NCBI GenBank assembly: GCA_903903635.1
Contig: CAIUZK010000165.1
Span: 1-51,627, forward strand
Origin: an uncultured Bacteroidota bacterium
Lineage (GTDB): Bacteria; Bacteroidota; Bacteroidia; Chitinophagales; Chitinophagaceae
Direction of reading: 5' to 3'
Length of the DNA: 51,627 nucleotides
The stretch's first letter is position 1, and each line of letters starts with the position of its first letter. Of this stretch, positions 17,225 to 26,530 are shown in pieces. The position numbers and the translations under genes are program-made. The notes under the pieces were generated by a model that did no database searches, was not told the origin of the DNA, and saw only the letters and a program-made list of their open reading frames with translations.

Positions 17225-17398
17225 TTATTCGGTTTCATTACCCGGAAAAGGGATGTTTTTCAATACACTTATATACGTCTTATCAGCTCTCATTATCCAA
17301 AGTAGCAGAATTGTAAAGAACAGGAAGAAAATAATCAGCGATAGCAAGGGGTAAATCCCGACTCCTGTAATCCGTTCCAGATAATGTATGAACTTCAT
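17225..17398 (-). CDS. ccoQ: CcoQ (FixQ)-like small subunit
   Basis: A 57-residue product starting MKFIHYLERITGVGIYP has one central membrane helix (about 18-36) and a short charged tail ending PFPGNETE. It lies between ccoNO and ccoP with gaps of 20 and 30 nt, the standard place of ccoQ, whose product stabilises the CcoP-CcoNO contact. Sequence conservation in this family is low, so the call depends on size, topology and position. Confidence 0.8.
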   Translation of the reverse strand: MKFIHYLERITGVGIYPLLSLIIFFLFFTILLLWIMRADKTYISVLKNIPFPGNETE

Positions 17399-17418
17399 AA
17401 TAGTTAAGTTTTGAAAAA

Positions 17419-19587
17419 TTATTTATTTGTTGCTGTTTTCTGTTCCAGCTTTATATCAGTACCAATACGCTGCAAGTAGGCTATAAGAGCTACAATTTCC
17501 TTAGTACTCTTAATGGTAATCTTATCCATCTTGAGGTTAAGGGCAATACCATTAGCTTGTATAAGCAGATCCTTGTTAGCCTTCTGATCGAATCCGGCCG
17601 GATAAGGAACGCCAAGGGTCTGCATCGCCCTGATCTTGGCAGGTGTAATTGCTGTATCTATTTCATTCTCAAACAGCCATGGGTAATTCGGCATAACGGT
17701 ACCTGGAGAAATACTGGATGGCTCATACATGTGGTTGAAATGCCAGCTATTCGGGTATTTTCCTCCTACCCTTGCCAAATCCGGGCCTGTACGTTTACTA
17801 CCCCACTGGAATGGATGGTCATATACAAATTCTCCGGCTTTAGAGTATTCACCATACCTGACCACCTCACTTCTGAATGGCCTTACCATCTGGCTATGAC
17901 ACAGGTAACAGCCTTCACGGATATATATGTCCCTACCTTGCAACTCAAGTGGAGTATAAGGCTTAACGGCTGCAATTGTTGGTATGTTTTCCTTTACCAT
18001 AAATGTTGGTATCATCTCAATGGCTCCACCTATTGCAACTGCTACAAGGCTGAACACCAACATCTGTATTGGGCGGCTTTCAATCCATCTGTGCCAGTAT
18101 TCTGTAGCATGAGGTACAAAAGTCTTGGTTAATGGCGCTGCTTCAGCAGGCTCTTCATTCTGAACAGTTCCCATTTTAACGGTCTTAATAAGGTTGTACA
18201 CCATGATCAAAGCGCCGATCAGGAACAAAATACCACCTATACCACGCATCAGGTAGAACGGCTGCATTTGTTTTACTGTATCAAGGAACTGATATTTCAA
18301 TGTGCCTTCCGGAGTAAACTCTTTCCATGCAAGACTCTGCATGAAACCAGCCCAATACATGGGAACTACATAAAATATAATACCCAATGTACCAATCCAG
18401 AAGTGGTTATTAGCCAGTTTAACCGAATATAACTTGGTCCTGAATATTTTAGGAATCAGATAATACAACATACCAAAAGTCAGGAAACCGTTCCAGCCCA
18501 ATGCGCCTACATGCACATGCGCTACAGTCCAGTCGGTAAAGTGACTGATGGCATTTACACTCTTCAGACTCAGCATCGGGCCTTCAAATGTCGCCATACC
18601 ATATGCGGTTACGGCCACTACCATGAATTTCAAAACCGGATCTTCACGCACTTTATCCCATGCACCACGTAATGTAAGCAAACCATTAAGCATACCACCC
18701 CATGATGGGGCTATAAGCATGATTGAGAACACAGTACCCAGCGACTGTGCCCATTCTGGTAAGGCCGTATATAAAAGGTGGTGAGGACCAGCCCATATAT
18801 ATAGGAATATTAACGCCCAGAAATGTATTACGGACAAGCGGTAAGAATAAACAGGACGGTTAGATGCTTTGGGAATAAAATAATACATCAAGCCCAGATA
18901 AGGAGTAGTAAGGAAGAATGCCACCGCATTATGACCATACCACCACTGCACCAATGCATCTTGCACACCTGCATACCATGAATATGACTTCATGAAACTG
19001 AATGGTATTTCAATGGAGTTTACGATATGCAGCATGGCCACAGTAACGAATGTTGCTATATAAAACCAGATAGCAACATACAGGTGACGCTCCCTGCGTT
19101 TCAGAATGGTACCGAACATATTAATACCGAATATTACCCATACCAGGGCAATCAGGATATCAATAGGCCATTCCAACTCTGCATATTCTTTACCTGATGT
19201 ATATCCGGCAAGAAGTGTAACTGCTGCAAGCACAATAATTAATTGCCAACCCCAGAAATGCAGCCTGCTAAGTGCATTGCTAAACATACGGGCTTTACAA
19301 AGACGCTGGAGTGAATAATATACCCCCATAAAAATACCATTACCTACCAAGGCAAAAATCACCGCATTGGTATGAACAGGCCGCACACGCCCGAACGTAG
19401 TAGCTGCCATACCCATATTCAGGGCTGGAAATACAAGTTGAAATGCGGCAAGAATACCGGCTAACATTCCGACGACTCCCCACAACATGGTGGCGTAAGC
19501 AAACCATTTTACGATCTTATTATCGTAAAAAAATTTATCAGTCTCTACTGATGCGGTTGGGTTTGTCCCTTCAAGAAAATTACTCAT
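17419..19587 (-). CDS. ccoN: cbb3-type cytochrome c oxidase, fused CcoN-CcoO subunits
   Basis: The 722-residue fusion has the oxidase core (CcoN) in residues 1 to about 475, with His72 (haem), His219 (Cu-B), His269-270 and the HVHVG pair His357/His359. The CcoO part begins near 500. It has one membrane anchor (506-530), the haem c motif CYLCH at 560-564 and a PGTVMPNYPW Met ligand region. Fused CcoNO is common in Bacteroidota. It reduces oxygen to water at low oxygen tension and pumps protons. It follows ccoS by 15 nt. Confidence 0.97.
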   Translation of the reverse strand: MSNFLEGTNPTASVETDKFFYDNKIVKWFAYATMLWGVVGMLAGILAAFQLVFPALNMGMAATTFGRVRPVHTNAVIFALVGNGIFMGVYYSLQRLCKARMFSNALSRLHFWGWQLIIVLAAVTLLAGYTSGKEYAELEWPIDILIALVWVIFGINMFGTILKRRERHLYVAIWFYIATFVTVAMLHIVNSIEIPFSFMKSYSWYAGVQDALVQWWYGHNAVAFFLTTPYLGLMYYFIPKASNRPVYSYRLSVIHFWALIFLYIWAGPHHLLYTALPEWAQSLGTVFSIMLIAPSWGGMLNGLLTLRGAWDKVREDPVLKFMVVAVTAYGMATFEGPMLSLKSVNAISHFTDWTVAHVHVGALGWNGFLTFGMLYYLIPKIFRTKLYSVKLANNHFWIGTLGIIFYVVPMYWAGFMQSLAWKEFTPEGTLKYQFLDTVKQMQPFYLMRGIGGILFLIGALIMVYNLIKTVKMGTVQNEEPAEAAPLTKTFVPHATEYWHRWIESRPIQMLVFSLVAVAIGGAIEMIPTFMVKENIPTIAAVKPYTPLELQGRDIYIREGCYLCHSQMVRPFRSEVVRYGEYSKAGEFVYDHPFQWGSKRTGPDLARVGGKYPNSWHFNHMYEPSSISPGTVMPNYPWLFENEIDTAITPAKIRAMQTLGVPYPAGFDQKANKDLLIQANGIALNLKMDKITIKSTKEIVALIAYLQRIGTDIKLEQKTATNK

Positions 19588-19602
19588 TGGCTTAAAAATT
19601 GA

Positions 19603-19764
19603 TTATTTGTAAAGATTTTTCTGAATTTCATCATCATATAATATTCTCATTGCGGCCCCTTTCTTATCCTCATATTGATCTGTTTTGATACTCCAGATAA
19701 AGGCTCCGAGAAAAAATCCGGCAACGCAAATACTTACTATAACAAGGAGAAATAAAGCGCTCAT
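19603..19764 (-). CDS. ccoS: CcoS cbb3 oxidase assembly protein
   Basis: The 53-residue form starts at MSALFLLVIVSICVAG. An upstream in-frame ATG at 19803 lies beyond the -7 box at 19785-19792 and is rejected. One membrane helix is followed by FIWSIKTDQYEDKKGAAMRILYDDE, broken here for length: the W-x-x-x-x-x-Q-Y/F-D-D/E...G-x-x-R-I-L-x-D-D pattern of CcoS. CcoS is needed for haem b and Cu-B insertion into CcoN. It is the first gene of the ccoNO unit. Confidence 0.92.
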   Translation of the reverse strand: MSALFLLVIVSICVAGFFLGAFIWSIKTDQYEDKKGAAMRILYDDEIQKNLYK

Positions 19765-19784
19765 ATTTTGTGATTTAATGCTAA

Positions 19785-19849
19785 CAAAAATATTAATGGA
19801 CAAAAAGGTTTTTTATGACTTTACTCAATCAATAAACTGATTAAAATCA
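19785..19849 (-). promoter_or_regulatory. Promoter of the ccoS-ccoNO unit with an FNR/CRP-type palindrome
   Basis: TGATTAAAATCA at 19838-19849 has perfect 5-bp arms and matches the FNR core TTGAT-N4-ATCAA in four of five bases per arm. TATTTTTG (minus strand, 19785-19792) is a TAnnTTTG box 20 nt upstream of the ccoS ATG. The gap between them is 45 nt, identical to the ccoI unit at 23170-23234. This would place the site near -63. No TTTG -33 element is found, as expected for an activated promoter. Confidence 0.65.
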
Positions 19850-20158
19850 TACTTTTTGTGCTTGTCCGGTTCACTTAAATAACAGGTGCAAAATATATAC
19901 TCAACGCTACAATTTCAAATATTTGTTTTACATAAATATTTATTTGTAAATATTAAATTGTAAATCACTATTAAGACCTTTTTGTCTTTAAAACAAATCC
20001 ACCGCTTTATATATATTATGCTATTTTACATAAAACTTATCCGAAAATAAGTGCCTTGAAATTATCATTTTCCAAACCGTAAAATTATTTTTTAAACAGA
20101 ATAAGGTAAATGATGAAACTCAATAAGGTAAGTGATTCAAATCAGCAGCTTTACATCC
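19850..20158. other. AT-rich intergenic region between ccoI and ccoS
   Basis: Apart from the palindrome at its edge, I see no gene or clear terminator. The stretch 19915-19970 is very AT-rich with repeated AAATATTT. TTGAAATTATCA at 20055-20066 is a weak FNR-like match of unclear meaning. Confidence 0.5.
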
Positions 20159-22615
20159 TTAATCTGTCGTTTTTAATGAAAGGTGGAGCCTTTTTGCATA
20201 GAGGCTGCTCACTCCACTGGATATGATCAAAATACTTATAGTGCTGCATGGCATTAATATAGCAGCCATAATAGGCTTCATTAATCCCTGCATAGAAAAC
20301 CAAAGTCCTACACAATTATACAATATGGAAACCACGAAACTTGCGCCGATAATCACCCTCGATGCTTTTGCAAGCCGTAATACCGATGGAAGCAAATCAA
20401 ACTTCTTTGCATTAAGTATAGCATCGCATGAAGGTGTAAAATTATTAATATCATCTGCCAGAGTTACGCCAACATTACTTTGCTGTAAGGCTCCTGCATC
20501 ATTCAATCCGTCGCCAATCATCATTACATGCTTCCTGCTTTGCTGAAGCGATTCAATGTAATGTAATTTATCTATGGGTTTCTGCTTAAAAAGTAACTCG
20601 CTGTTACGGCCAAACAATTCACTGAGTAGATCCTTTTGTTTGTCATTATCACCCGACAGCAGGGAGAGTTTATACCGTTGTTTTAACTTTGGTATGATCT
20701 GTGGAATTGATTCCCTGAAAACGGAATTAAAATGAAATGAAGTTACCTGATCATTTATCTTCACATAAACTGTAGCAGCTTCTTCCTTATCTGATCCACC
20801 CTCAATTCCAACAAAATCAGCCGCCCCAACCAATATCCTGTATTTACCGGAGATCGCTTCAAGTCCTTTACCTGTTATCTCTTTCCATTCTTCTGTTGGC
20901 ACAATTTCTCTGTTTCCCACCCATGCTGCCAGCATTTTGCTGTAAGGATGCTTGCTGGGACCGATAACTGAATAAAGTATTGTCTTTTCTTCCTCACTCA
21001 GATTATGACCGGTTGTAACTACATGACTTTGACTGCCTTCTGTCACAGTACCTGTTTTATCGAAAACGATATGATCTATGTTTGTCAACTGCTCTATCAC
21101 AAGGGCATCTCGCAGGTAAAGTCCGTTATTACTGAGAATTCTCAGGATATTTCCGTTGGTAAATGTTGCCGCCAGCAGCAATGCGCATGGACAGGCTACA
21201 ATAAGCATAGCGGATACGCTGCCTATAATTTTTGAGGAATCATGAATACCCCAATAAATAGCTGTACAAAGAGCCAAAAAGAGCAATACCCAGGTAAAAT
21301 ACTTGCTTAATGCGTGCAGCACACTATTGGCATTATTCTCTTCCGATTTGTTTTTAGAAAATGCATAGTGATTCCATAATGAGGTCAGATAGCTGCCTGC
21401 TACCGGTTTAATAATCTGAATAGTCAATTGCTCCCCTACCTGTTTTCCGCCGGCATACACCATTTCGTTGAGTTGCACTGCCACCGGCTCACTTTCTCCT
21501 GTCACAAAGCTGTAATCTATAAATGGTTTACCTTTTAGCACAATGGCATCGGCAGGTATTATCTCATCATTATGGAGTTGAACAATGTCTTTCTCCTTTA
21601 GCTCCTGCAACTTCCTGCTAACCACACCCTGGGCTGTTAAAACATTAACAGCTATCGGGAAATAAGACTTGTAATCCCTTGAAAATGAAATAGATTTGTA
21701 TGTGCGCTCCTGTGCTACCCTGCCTACCAGCATAAAAAAAACAATACCACTCATACTATCCAAAAATCCGCCCCCGGTATTTGTGGAAATTTCAAACACG
21801 CTCCGGGCAAAGGTGATAATAATAGCCAGAGCAATAGGAGCATCTATATTCAGTGATTTTTGCTTCAGCCCCTTCCATGCAGTACTGAAAAACTCAGTAG
21901 AACTATAGAAAAAAACAGGTAGTGCCAGCAATAAGTTCATATACCTGAACAGGTGGGCATATTGCTGTTCGATACCAAAAGCGCCTGATAAATACTCAGG
22001 AAAACTCATCATCATGATGTTTCCGAAACAAAATCCGGCTACACCCAATTTGTAAATTCTTTGCTTATTATAGTTTTTTGCTGTTTTTCTATCCGATTCA
22101 TCAAGGCTGATGTATGGTTCATACCCGATTGTGGCCAGTAATTCTACAATACTGCGGATACTAATCTTACTTTTCGAGAAATGAATGGTAACTTCTTTTG
22201 TGGTAAAATTCAGCCTGCTTTCTATAATGTTTGGATTTACCTTTTGCAAATGCTCCAAAAGCCACATACATGAACTGCAATGAACTCCGGGTATGTAAAA
22301 AGTTACAATGGTATGATCTCCATTAGTAAATTTATATAGTTGCCTGGCTATTTCTTCATTATCCAGGTAAGTATATTTATCAGCTCTTATCGACTTAATC
22401 TGCGACAAACCAGGGTGCGACTGAATTTTATAATAATCGCACAAGCCATTATCGTTGATTATTTCGTATACCAGTTTACAACCATCGCAACAAAAGACTT
22501 TCTCATCTATGGCAATACTATCCGATATGCAGGCTGTGCCGCAATGATAGCACAATGTCCTGGCATTTTGTTTGCGCTCAATAGTCAACGTTTCGGCTTC
22601 CTTAATTGCGGACAT
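20159..22615 (-). CDS. ccoI: CcoI (FixI) copper-translocating P-type ATPase
   Basis: The 818-residue P1B-type ATPase has an N-terminal Cys-rich metal-binding segment (CYHCGTAC at 22-29 and FCCDGC at 41-46). An HMA-like domain with GVHCSSC at 110-116 follows. Core motifs are present: TGES actuator, CPCALLLAA in the membrane metal site, the DKTGT phosphorylation site, and GDGLNDAGAL. CcoI exports copper for the binuclear centre of cbb3 oxidase. Its start overlaps the end of the upstream hemerythrin-fold-like gene by 14 bp, so the two are surely co-transcribed. Confidence 0.95.
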   Translation of the reverse strand: MSAIKEAETLTIERKQNARTLCYHCGTACISDSIAIDEKVFCCDGCKLVYEIINDNGLCDYYKIQSHPGLSQIKSIRADKYTYLDNEEIARQLYKFTNGDHTIVTFYIPGVHCSSCMWLLEHLQKVNPNIIESRLNFTTKEVTIHFSKSKISIRSIVELLATIGYEPYISLDESDRKTAKNYNKQRIYKLGVAGFCFGNIMMMSFPEYLSGAFGIEQQYAHLFRYMNLLLALPVFFYSSTEFFSTAWKGLKQKSLNIDAPIALAIIITFARSVFEISTNTGGGFLDSMSGIVFFMLVGRVAQERTYKSISFSRDYKSYFPIAVNVLTAQGVVSRKLQELKEKDIVQLHNDEIIPADAIVLKGKPFIDYSFVTGESEPVAVQLNEMVYAGGKQVGEQLTIQIIKPVAGSYLTSLWNHYAFSKNKSEENNANSVLHALSKYFTWVLLFLALCTAIYWGIHDSSKIIGSVSAMLIVACPCALLLAATFTNGNILRILSNNGLYLRDALVIEQLTNIDHIVFDKTGTVTEGSQSHVVTTGHNLSEEEKTILYSVIGPSKHPYSKMLAAWVGNREIVPTEEWKEITGKGLEAISGKYRILVGAADFVGIEGGSDKEEAATVYVKINDQVTSFHFNSVFRESIPQIIPKLKQRYKLSLLSGDNDKQKDLLSELFGRNSELLFKQKPIDKLHYIESLQQSRKHVMMIGDGLNDAGALQQSNVGVTLADDINNFTPSCDAILNAKKFDLLPSVLRLAKASRVIIGASFVVSILYNCVGLWFSMQGLMKPIMAAILMPCSTISILIISSGVSSLYAKRLHLSLKTTD

Positions 22616-23144
22616 TGATAGTCTTTTGTGCTTCTATGATTCTAGGTATCAGCCTAGTTTCTTCTACTGAATACAATTCATTTAATGTATTCTCTATCAG
22701 AGCCATGTGATTGCGTAACAATCTGTATACATCAGGATAAATGGTTTCGGAATACAATGGTAAAGCCACCATTTGTATGCGGTTCAGGATATCTTTGAGT
22801 TGCGATTGAGATTGTTTAAGGTCATTGAGTTGTAATTCATGCTGCATGCTGCAACCTCCACTTCCTGTGCAATTCTTGCAATCATGCCCTTCCTCCTTTT
22901 TTTCATATAAAGATTGAACATACGGAATTAAAACTTCAATCTTGTTATTGATATAACTCTGAATTTCCTCAATGAGGCTGCTGCAAAGTGAAATATACTG
23001 TGAGGTTGCCTGCTGTACTTCCAGCTCTTTTAATCTTAATGCGTATTTTTGAGCAGCTTTACATAGATCAATTATTGCATTATAATAAGATTTATTCAAC
23101 CTTTCAGTAAGTAACTTTAATTCCTCTGTATATGTATGATTCAT
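22602..23144 (-). CDS. Four-helix protein, possibly RIC/hemerythrin-like without its iron ligands
   Basis: The 180-residue all-helical protein has no signal peptide and overlaps ccoI by 14 bp. From residue 65 its pattern resembles RIC/YtfE (hemerythrin-fold) proteins: EVLIPYVQSLYE, then MQHELQLNDLKQSQSQLKDIL, then a closing helix NTLNELYSVEETRLIPRII, which matches the usual H-x-x-x-E-x-x-x-L-F-P helix. The conserved His are mostly absent, so a di-iron site is unlikely. Between helices lies a Cys cluster, HDCKNCTGSGGC (CxxCxxxxxC). Metal or redox sensing is possible. It is the first gene of the ccoI unit, under an FNR-like site. The family link is tentative. Confidence 0.6.
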   Translation of the reverse strand: MNHTYTEELKLLTERLNKSYYNAIIDLCKAAQKYALRLKELEVQQATSQYISLCSSLIEEIQSYINNKIEVLIPYVQSLYEKKEEGHDCKNCTGSGGCSMQHELQLNDLKQSQSQLKDILNRIQMVALPLYSETIYPDVYRLLRNHMALIENTLNELYSVEETRLIPRIIEAQKTINVRN

Positions 23145-23169
23145 TTCTTTTTAGTACGGATTACGGTAG

Positions 23170-23234
23170 CAAAATTATTACCTATTACTCTGCAATTAAA
23201 TGATATAAAGCGACTTAAAAAATGATTTTGGTCA
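23170..23234 (-). promoter_or_regulatory. Promoter of the ccoI unit with an FNR/CRP-type site
   Basis: TAATTTTG (minus strand, 23170-23177) fits TAnnTTTG, 25 nt upstream of the ATG at 23144. TGATTTTGGTCA at 23223-23234 is a TGA-N6-TCA site, imperfect in the right arm. The 45-nt gap is exactly that seen before ccoS, and the shared geometry supports both. Confidence 0.55.
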
Positions 23235-23479
23235 GGATTTATATTCTATACAATCCAACAATAATAACTATATAACTAATTGGTCTTTTATGAATTTTTC
23301 ATTTTAAGATATTGTGGCCTTTTTAGCCCATTATGGTAATAATATCATTTTCAGATTACGAAGTATTTATTATAAATCATAAGTGTGAATTGAATAGCAG
23401 TAACTACTCAAAAGCAGAGAGACAATAAAACAATTAGTAAACCAGATTAAAACATATCAATACATTAAATTGCACTTTC
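23235..23479. other. Intergenic region between the VTT protein gene and the ccoI unit
   Basis: AT-rich with no gene seen. AGATATTGTGGCC and scattered AATAAT runs show no clear hairpin. It probably holds the end of the VTT gene transcript's neighbour region and the upstream part of the ccoI-unit promoter. Confidence 0.4.
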
Positions 23480-24070
23480 TCATTTCCAGATATTGAAATT
23501 CATGGTAAATTTCTTTTCCTGCAACAGTTTATGCCAATCTATAAATAAAAACATAAGAATTATTACTATTCCTACAGCCGTGCCTGATATCGATTTCCAG
23601 GATAATAAACCTTTTGATATGGAAACTGCATTTTTCGCAACATAATCACCGGTAAGCACCATGATCATATCACTGGTAAATTTGCCGACTAAAAATGCAG
23701 GCAAAATTATCATTGCTCTTATTTTTGCCATTCCCGCAGCGGTAAACAATGGTGTAGAGGGCAGCGGCAATAAGGTGTAAAAGAGAACAAACAACTGTAC
23801 CTTCCAACCCGATTTCCCCAATTTCTCACCAATAAATTGTATATCCCGACTTTTTTTATCTTTTATCATGTGTGCAGACAACATTGGGATGTAAAGGCTC
23901 AGAATATACCTGCCCAATGTAGAACCCAATACACCAAAAATCAAAACCAGCCAGATATTAAGTCCGTAGCGCATTTGCAGAAAAACCATCACAGTCCATG
24001 CCGGAGGCCCTACAAAAGGCAGTAAATCAACCAATAGGGATGCCAGAAAAACAATTACATACAGCCACAT
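23480..24070 (-). CDS. VTT-domain (DedA-like) membrane protein
   Basis: The 196-residue membrane protein has about five hydrophobic segments. It carries the VTT/SNARE-associated pattern: F-x-P-x-x-G-P-P at 19-24, GVLGSTLGRYILS near 45-58, and LPLPSTPLFTAAGMAKI around 100-116, comparable to the G-x-F/Y-P-x-x-x-x-x-x-x-A-G motif. DedA/VTT proteins are implicated in lipid scrambling or undecaprenyl-phosphate recycling. It precedes the ccoI unit on the same strand but is downstream of the glycosyltransferase by 53 nt. Confidence 0.78.
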   Translation of the reverse strand: MWLYVIVFLASLLVDLLPFVGPPAWTVMVFLQMRYGLNIWLVLIFGVLGSTLGRYILSLYIPMLSAHMIKDKKSRDIQFIGEKLGKSGWKVQLFVLFYTLLPLPSTPLFTAAGMAKIRAMIILPAFLVGKFTSDMIMVLTGDYVAKNAVSISKGLLSWKSISGTAVGIVIILMFLFIDWHKLLQEKKFTMNFNIWK

Positions 24071-24123
24071 TATAATGCAAGGTATTGAAAAACAATTTGA
24101 GTGATGGGATATTGCAAATAAAA

Positions 24124-25344
24124 TTATTCGGAGTTTTGAAGGCTGTTTAACAGCTTTTCTATTTCTGAAATAATATTATTAGTCACGGCCATGTATTCAT
24201 ACCTCGTCCGGATAAGTTCCATAGCATTTTTTGCCATTTTCTCAGCAGCCTCCTTATTTTCCATGCACCAGCTTAAGGCCCTGACAAATTCATCCGATGT
24301 ACTGGCGAGTAAATAATGTTGGCCCGGCCTTGCCTCAATACCCTTTATACCTTTGGGGGTTGTGATAACAACTTTACCAGCGGCCATAGCCTCCAGTATT
24401 TTAACCCTTATCCCTCCCCCGCTCCATAACGGCACAATAAGTATTTTCTTATCCGAAATGAAATCCTCGGCACTCTCTACCTCTGCCAGACAATGCACCC
24501 CGGATATTTGCAGGTTCTTAAAACTTTCAGGCATATTTCTACCTGCAAAATAAAATTCAAATCCGGGCACTGCCTTCCGGATACTTTTCCAGGCCTTATT
24601 CAGAAACCATGTAATCCCTTCCTGGTTGGCGATCCAATCCATGGCGCCAATATGGTATCCTACCCACTTTTCATTGGATGCCGGTTTTATTTTACTAAGA
24701 TCCAAACTAAAGGGCGCGACCAAAAGTGCATTTACATCTTCAAGCCGGAGCACCATAGCGGCATCCTTTTCAGTAATAGGCAACAGCAGGTCATATGCTT
24801 GCCATGCAGATCTTTCAAATTGACTTACCCTGGCAGCAAGATTATTCAGATATACTTTCTTAAAATAACTACCATGGTGAGCCAGACCCCGCCAAATCTG
24901 GAACTCAATATTATGCATCCGCAATACAGTAAGCGCTTCAGTATTCTTATTGATTGCAGGCAGATAAGTAGTCAGGTATACACTCTCTATCTGTATAATA
25001 TCCGGTTTAAACCTGCCAATAATCTGCACTATTTTATCTTCAAAATCTTTCTTATAGAATCGAACAACATGCTCCGGCTCCCTGCTGAACAAAAAATTGA
25101 AGATAATATCCTTTTTCCTTAACTCATTATTTATATCTACCCATTCAAAGCCTTTAAGGTGGGTAAATAAGGTCTTCAACCGGGCATGGTCAATAAAGTG
25201 CCTGCTGGTATTCATACTGAGCAGATAAACTTCCATTCCTGCATCATGATAGCCTTGTATCATGGTATTCATAGCCATATTGCCGCCATCCTTCAAAGGG
25301 AATGGAATCCGATTCGTAATTACCAGTATTTTACGAGGATGCAT
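24124..25344 (-). CDS. Glycosyltransferase, GT4-like
   Basis: The 406-residue form starts at ATG 25344 (MHPRKILVITNRIPFPLKDGG). A GTG at 25353 would add three residues but coincides with a -7 box at 25353-25360. The fold is GT-B: the N-terminal NRIPFPLKDGG acceptor motif, the central VGYHIGAMDWIANQEGITWF, and a C-terminal LIVPLWSGGGIRVKILEAMAAGKVVITT block, split for length, with the E-x-x-x-x-G pattern of family 4 transferases. It probably acts in cell-surface polysaccharide synthesis. Donor and acceptor are unknown, and no other polysaccharide genes lie next to it. Confidence 0.87.
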   Translation of the reverse strand: MHPRKILVITNRIPFPLKDGGNMAMNTMIQGYHDAGMEVYLLSMNTSRHFIDHARLKTLFTHLKGFEWVDINNELRKKDIIFNFLFSREPEHVVRFYKKDFEDKIVQIIGRFKPDIIQIESVYLTTYLPAINKNTEALTVLRMHNIEFQIWRGLAHHGSYFKKVYLNNLAARVSQFERSAWQAYDLLLPITEKDAAMVLRLEDVNALLVAPFSLDLSKIKPASNEKWVGYHIGAMDWIANQEGITWFLNKAWKSIRKAVPGFEFYFAGRNMPESFKNLQISGVHCLAEVESAEDFISDKKILIVPLWSGGGIRVKILEAMAAGKVVITTPKGIKGIEARPGQHYLLASTSDEFVRALSWCMENKEAAEKMAKNAMELIRTRYEYMAVTNNIISEIEKLLNSLQNSE

Positions 25345-25352
25345 ATTCTGCA

Positions 25353-25360
25353 CAAAAATA
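25353..25360 (-). promoter_or_regulatory. Probable -7 box for the glycosyltransferase gene
   Basis: TATTTTTG on the minus strand fits TAnnTTTG and lies 8 nt upstream of the chosen ATG. It argues against the GTG start at 25353. Confidence 0.4.
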
Positions 25361-25545
25361 GAACTTTTAATTTTCGCATGCCGGTTTAGAAATTTATCAC
25401 ACTTTTTTATTACTCCGGCGCCTGGTTACCTAACTATTATCCCATTATAGCCTGTAGTGTTTGCGTAACTCTTCTTTTTTTAATAGTTATTTCTTACTTT
25501 GCCTCCTCAATAGCTAATTAGTGTTTCTTCAGAAATTCACCAGGC

Positions 25546-26502
25546 ATGATCAATAAAATAAAAATAGCTGCAATCGGATTATTTTGCGTGTTTGCCGGCA
25601 CAAACAATGCACAGGAATGCCATAATATGTTCCCCTATGTTCAGGGTGTTGTTTCCGACAATAACGGCAATGACCTTGTAGGGTTTATTAGTACCAATAC
25701 TAAGGACGTAGCTGCCAAAGCACCTAAGATAAAGGAATACTCGGGAGATACATGGGGCTATCTGCAGGTAAAAGGTGTCAAAACGCCTTCTGTCGACATT
25801 AAGCGTGTAGACGATAAATATGTTAAAAACCACCTCAGTTATTCTCAGGCTATTGATGCTACGCTTGCTTTATGCGATACAAAGGATGGAATGAAAGCCA
25901 CCTGGTGGACAAGGCATTGCAACAACCCCATGGGGCCCTTGTTTTACAAAAAAGCAGACGATGATATAAAGACCAACGTTCCGGTAACCGGCTATACAGA
26001 TATCACCAAAGAACTAACAGCGAAAAAATTTACACTGGTCGAGTATAACAATAACAATTACAACCGCAGAGATTACGATCAGTTGCTCAAAAACTATATT
26101 ACCCTTGATAAATCAACAATCAAGGATGCGGCTGATTATAAAACCATCATTGATTTTTACAATAATTTTCTTTCTAAATTTACTTACCTGGAAGATCCGC
26201 TGCTCGAGGATAAATCATTTGTCACTTTCTTCACTGCCGGTAAAAACAAATTTATCGGCTATTTTAACATTGAAAATTCAAAGCTCTCCGGTCACCTTGA
26301 GGCAACAGATATTCAGTACGAAAAAGACAGGGATACTCTGGTTAATCATACTTTCAAAAAGCTAACCGGTAAAGTGGTTTATATCTATGGCGATGATGTT
26401 TTCGGCATGGAAAAAACATTACTCCGTTATTCCTTCGTTCATAAAGTAAAAATGATTCGCAGGAAAACAACCACAGCTAAAAAATTCAATAAAGAAAAAT
26501 AA
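25546..26502 (+). CDS. Exported protein of unknown function
   Basis: The 318-residue product has a signal peptide (MINKIKIAAIGLFCVFAGTNNAQ). The mature protein is rich in Lys, Asp and aromatic residues. Possible paired Cys occur in ECHNMF, ALCDTK and RHCNNP. There is no recognisable domain or repeat; the C-terminal 20 residues are strongly basic (MIRRKTTTAKKFNKEK). A strong hairpin follows at 26531, so it forms its own transcription unit. Confidence 0.75.
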   Translation: MINKIKIAAIGLFCVFAGTNNAQECHNMFPYVQGVVSDNNGNDLVGFISTNTKDVAAKAPKIKEYSGDTWGYLQVKGVKTPSVDIKRVDDKYVKNHLSYSQAIDATLALCDTKDGMKATWWTRHCNNPMGPLFYKKADDDIKTNVPVTGYTDITKELTAKKFTLVEYNNNNYNRRDYDQLLKNYITLDKSTIKDAADYKTIIDFYNNFLSKFTYLEDPLLEDKSFVTFFTAGKNKFIGYFNIENSKLSGHLEATDIQYEKDRDTLVNHTFKKLTGKVVYIYGDDVFGMEKTLLRYSFVHKVKMIRRKTTTAKKFNKEK

Positions 26503-26530
26503 GATTTTCATATCGCATTTTAAAATCCAG

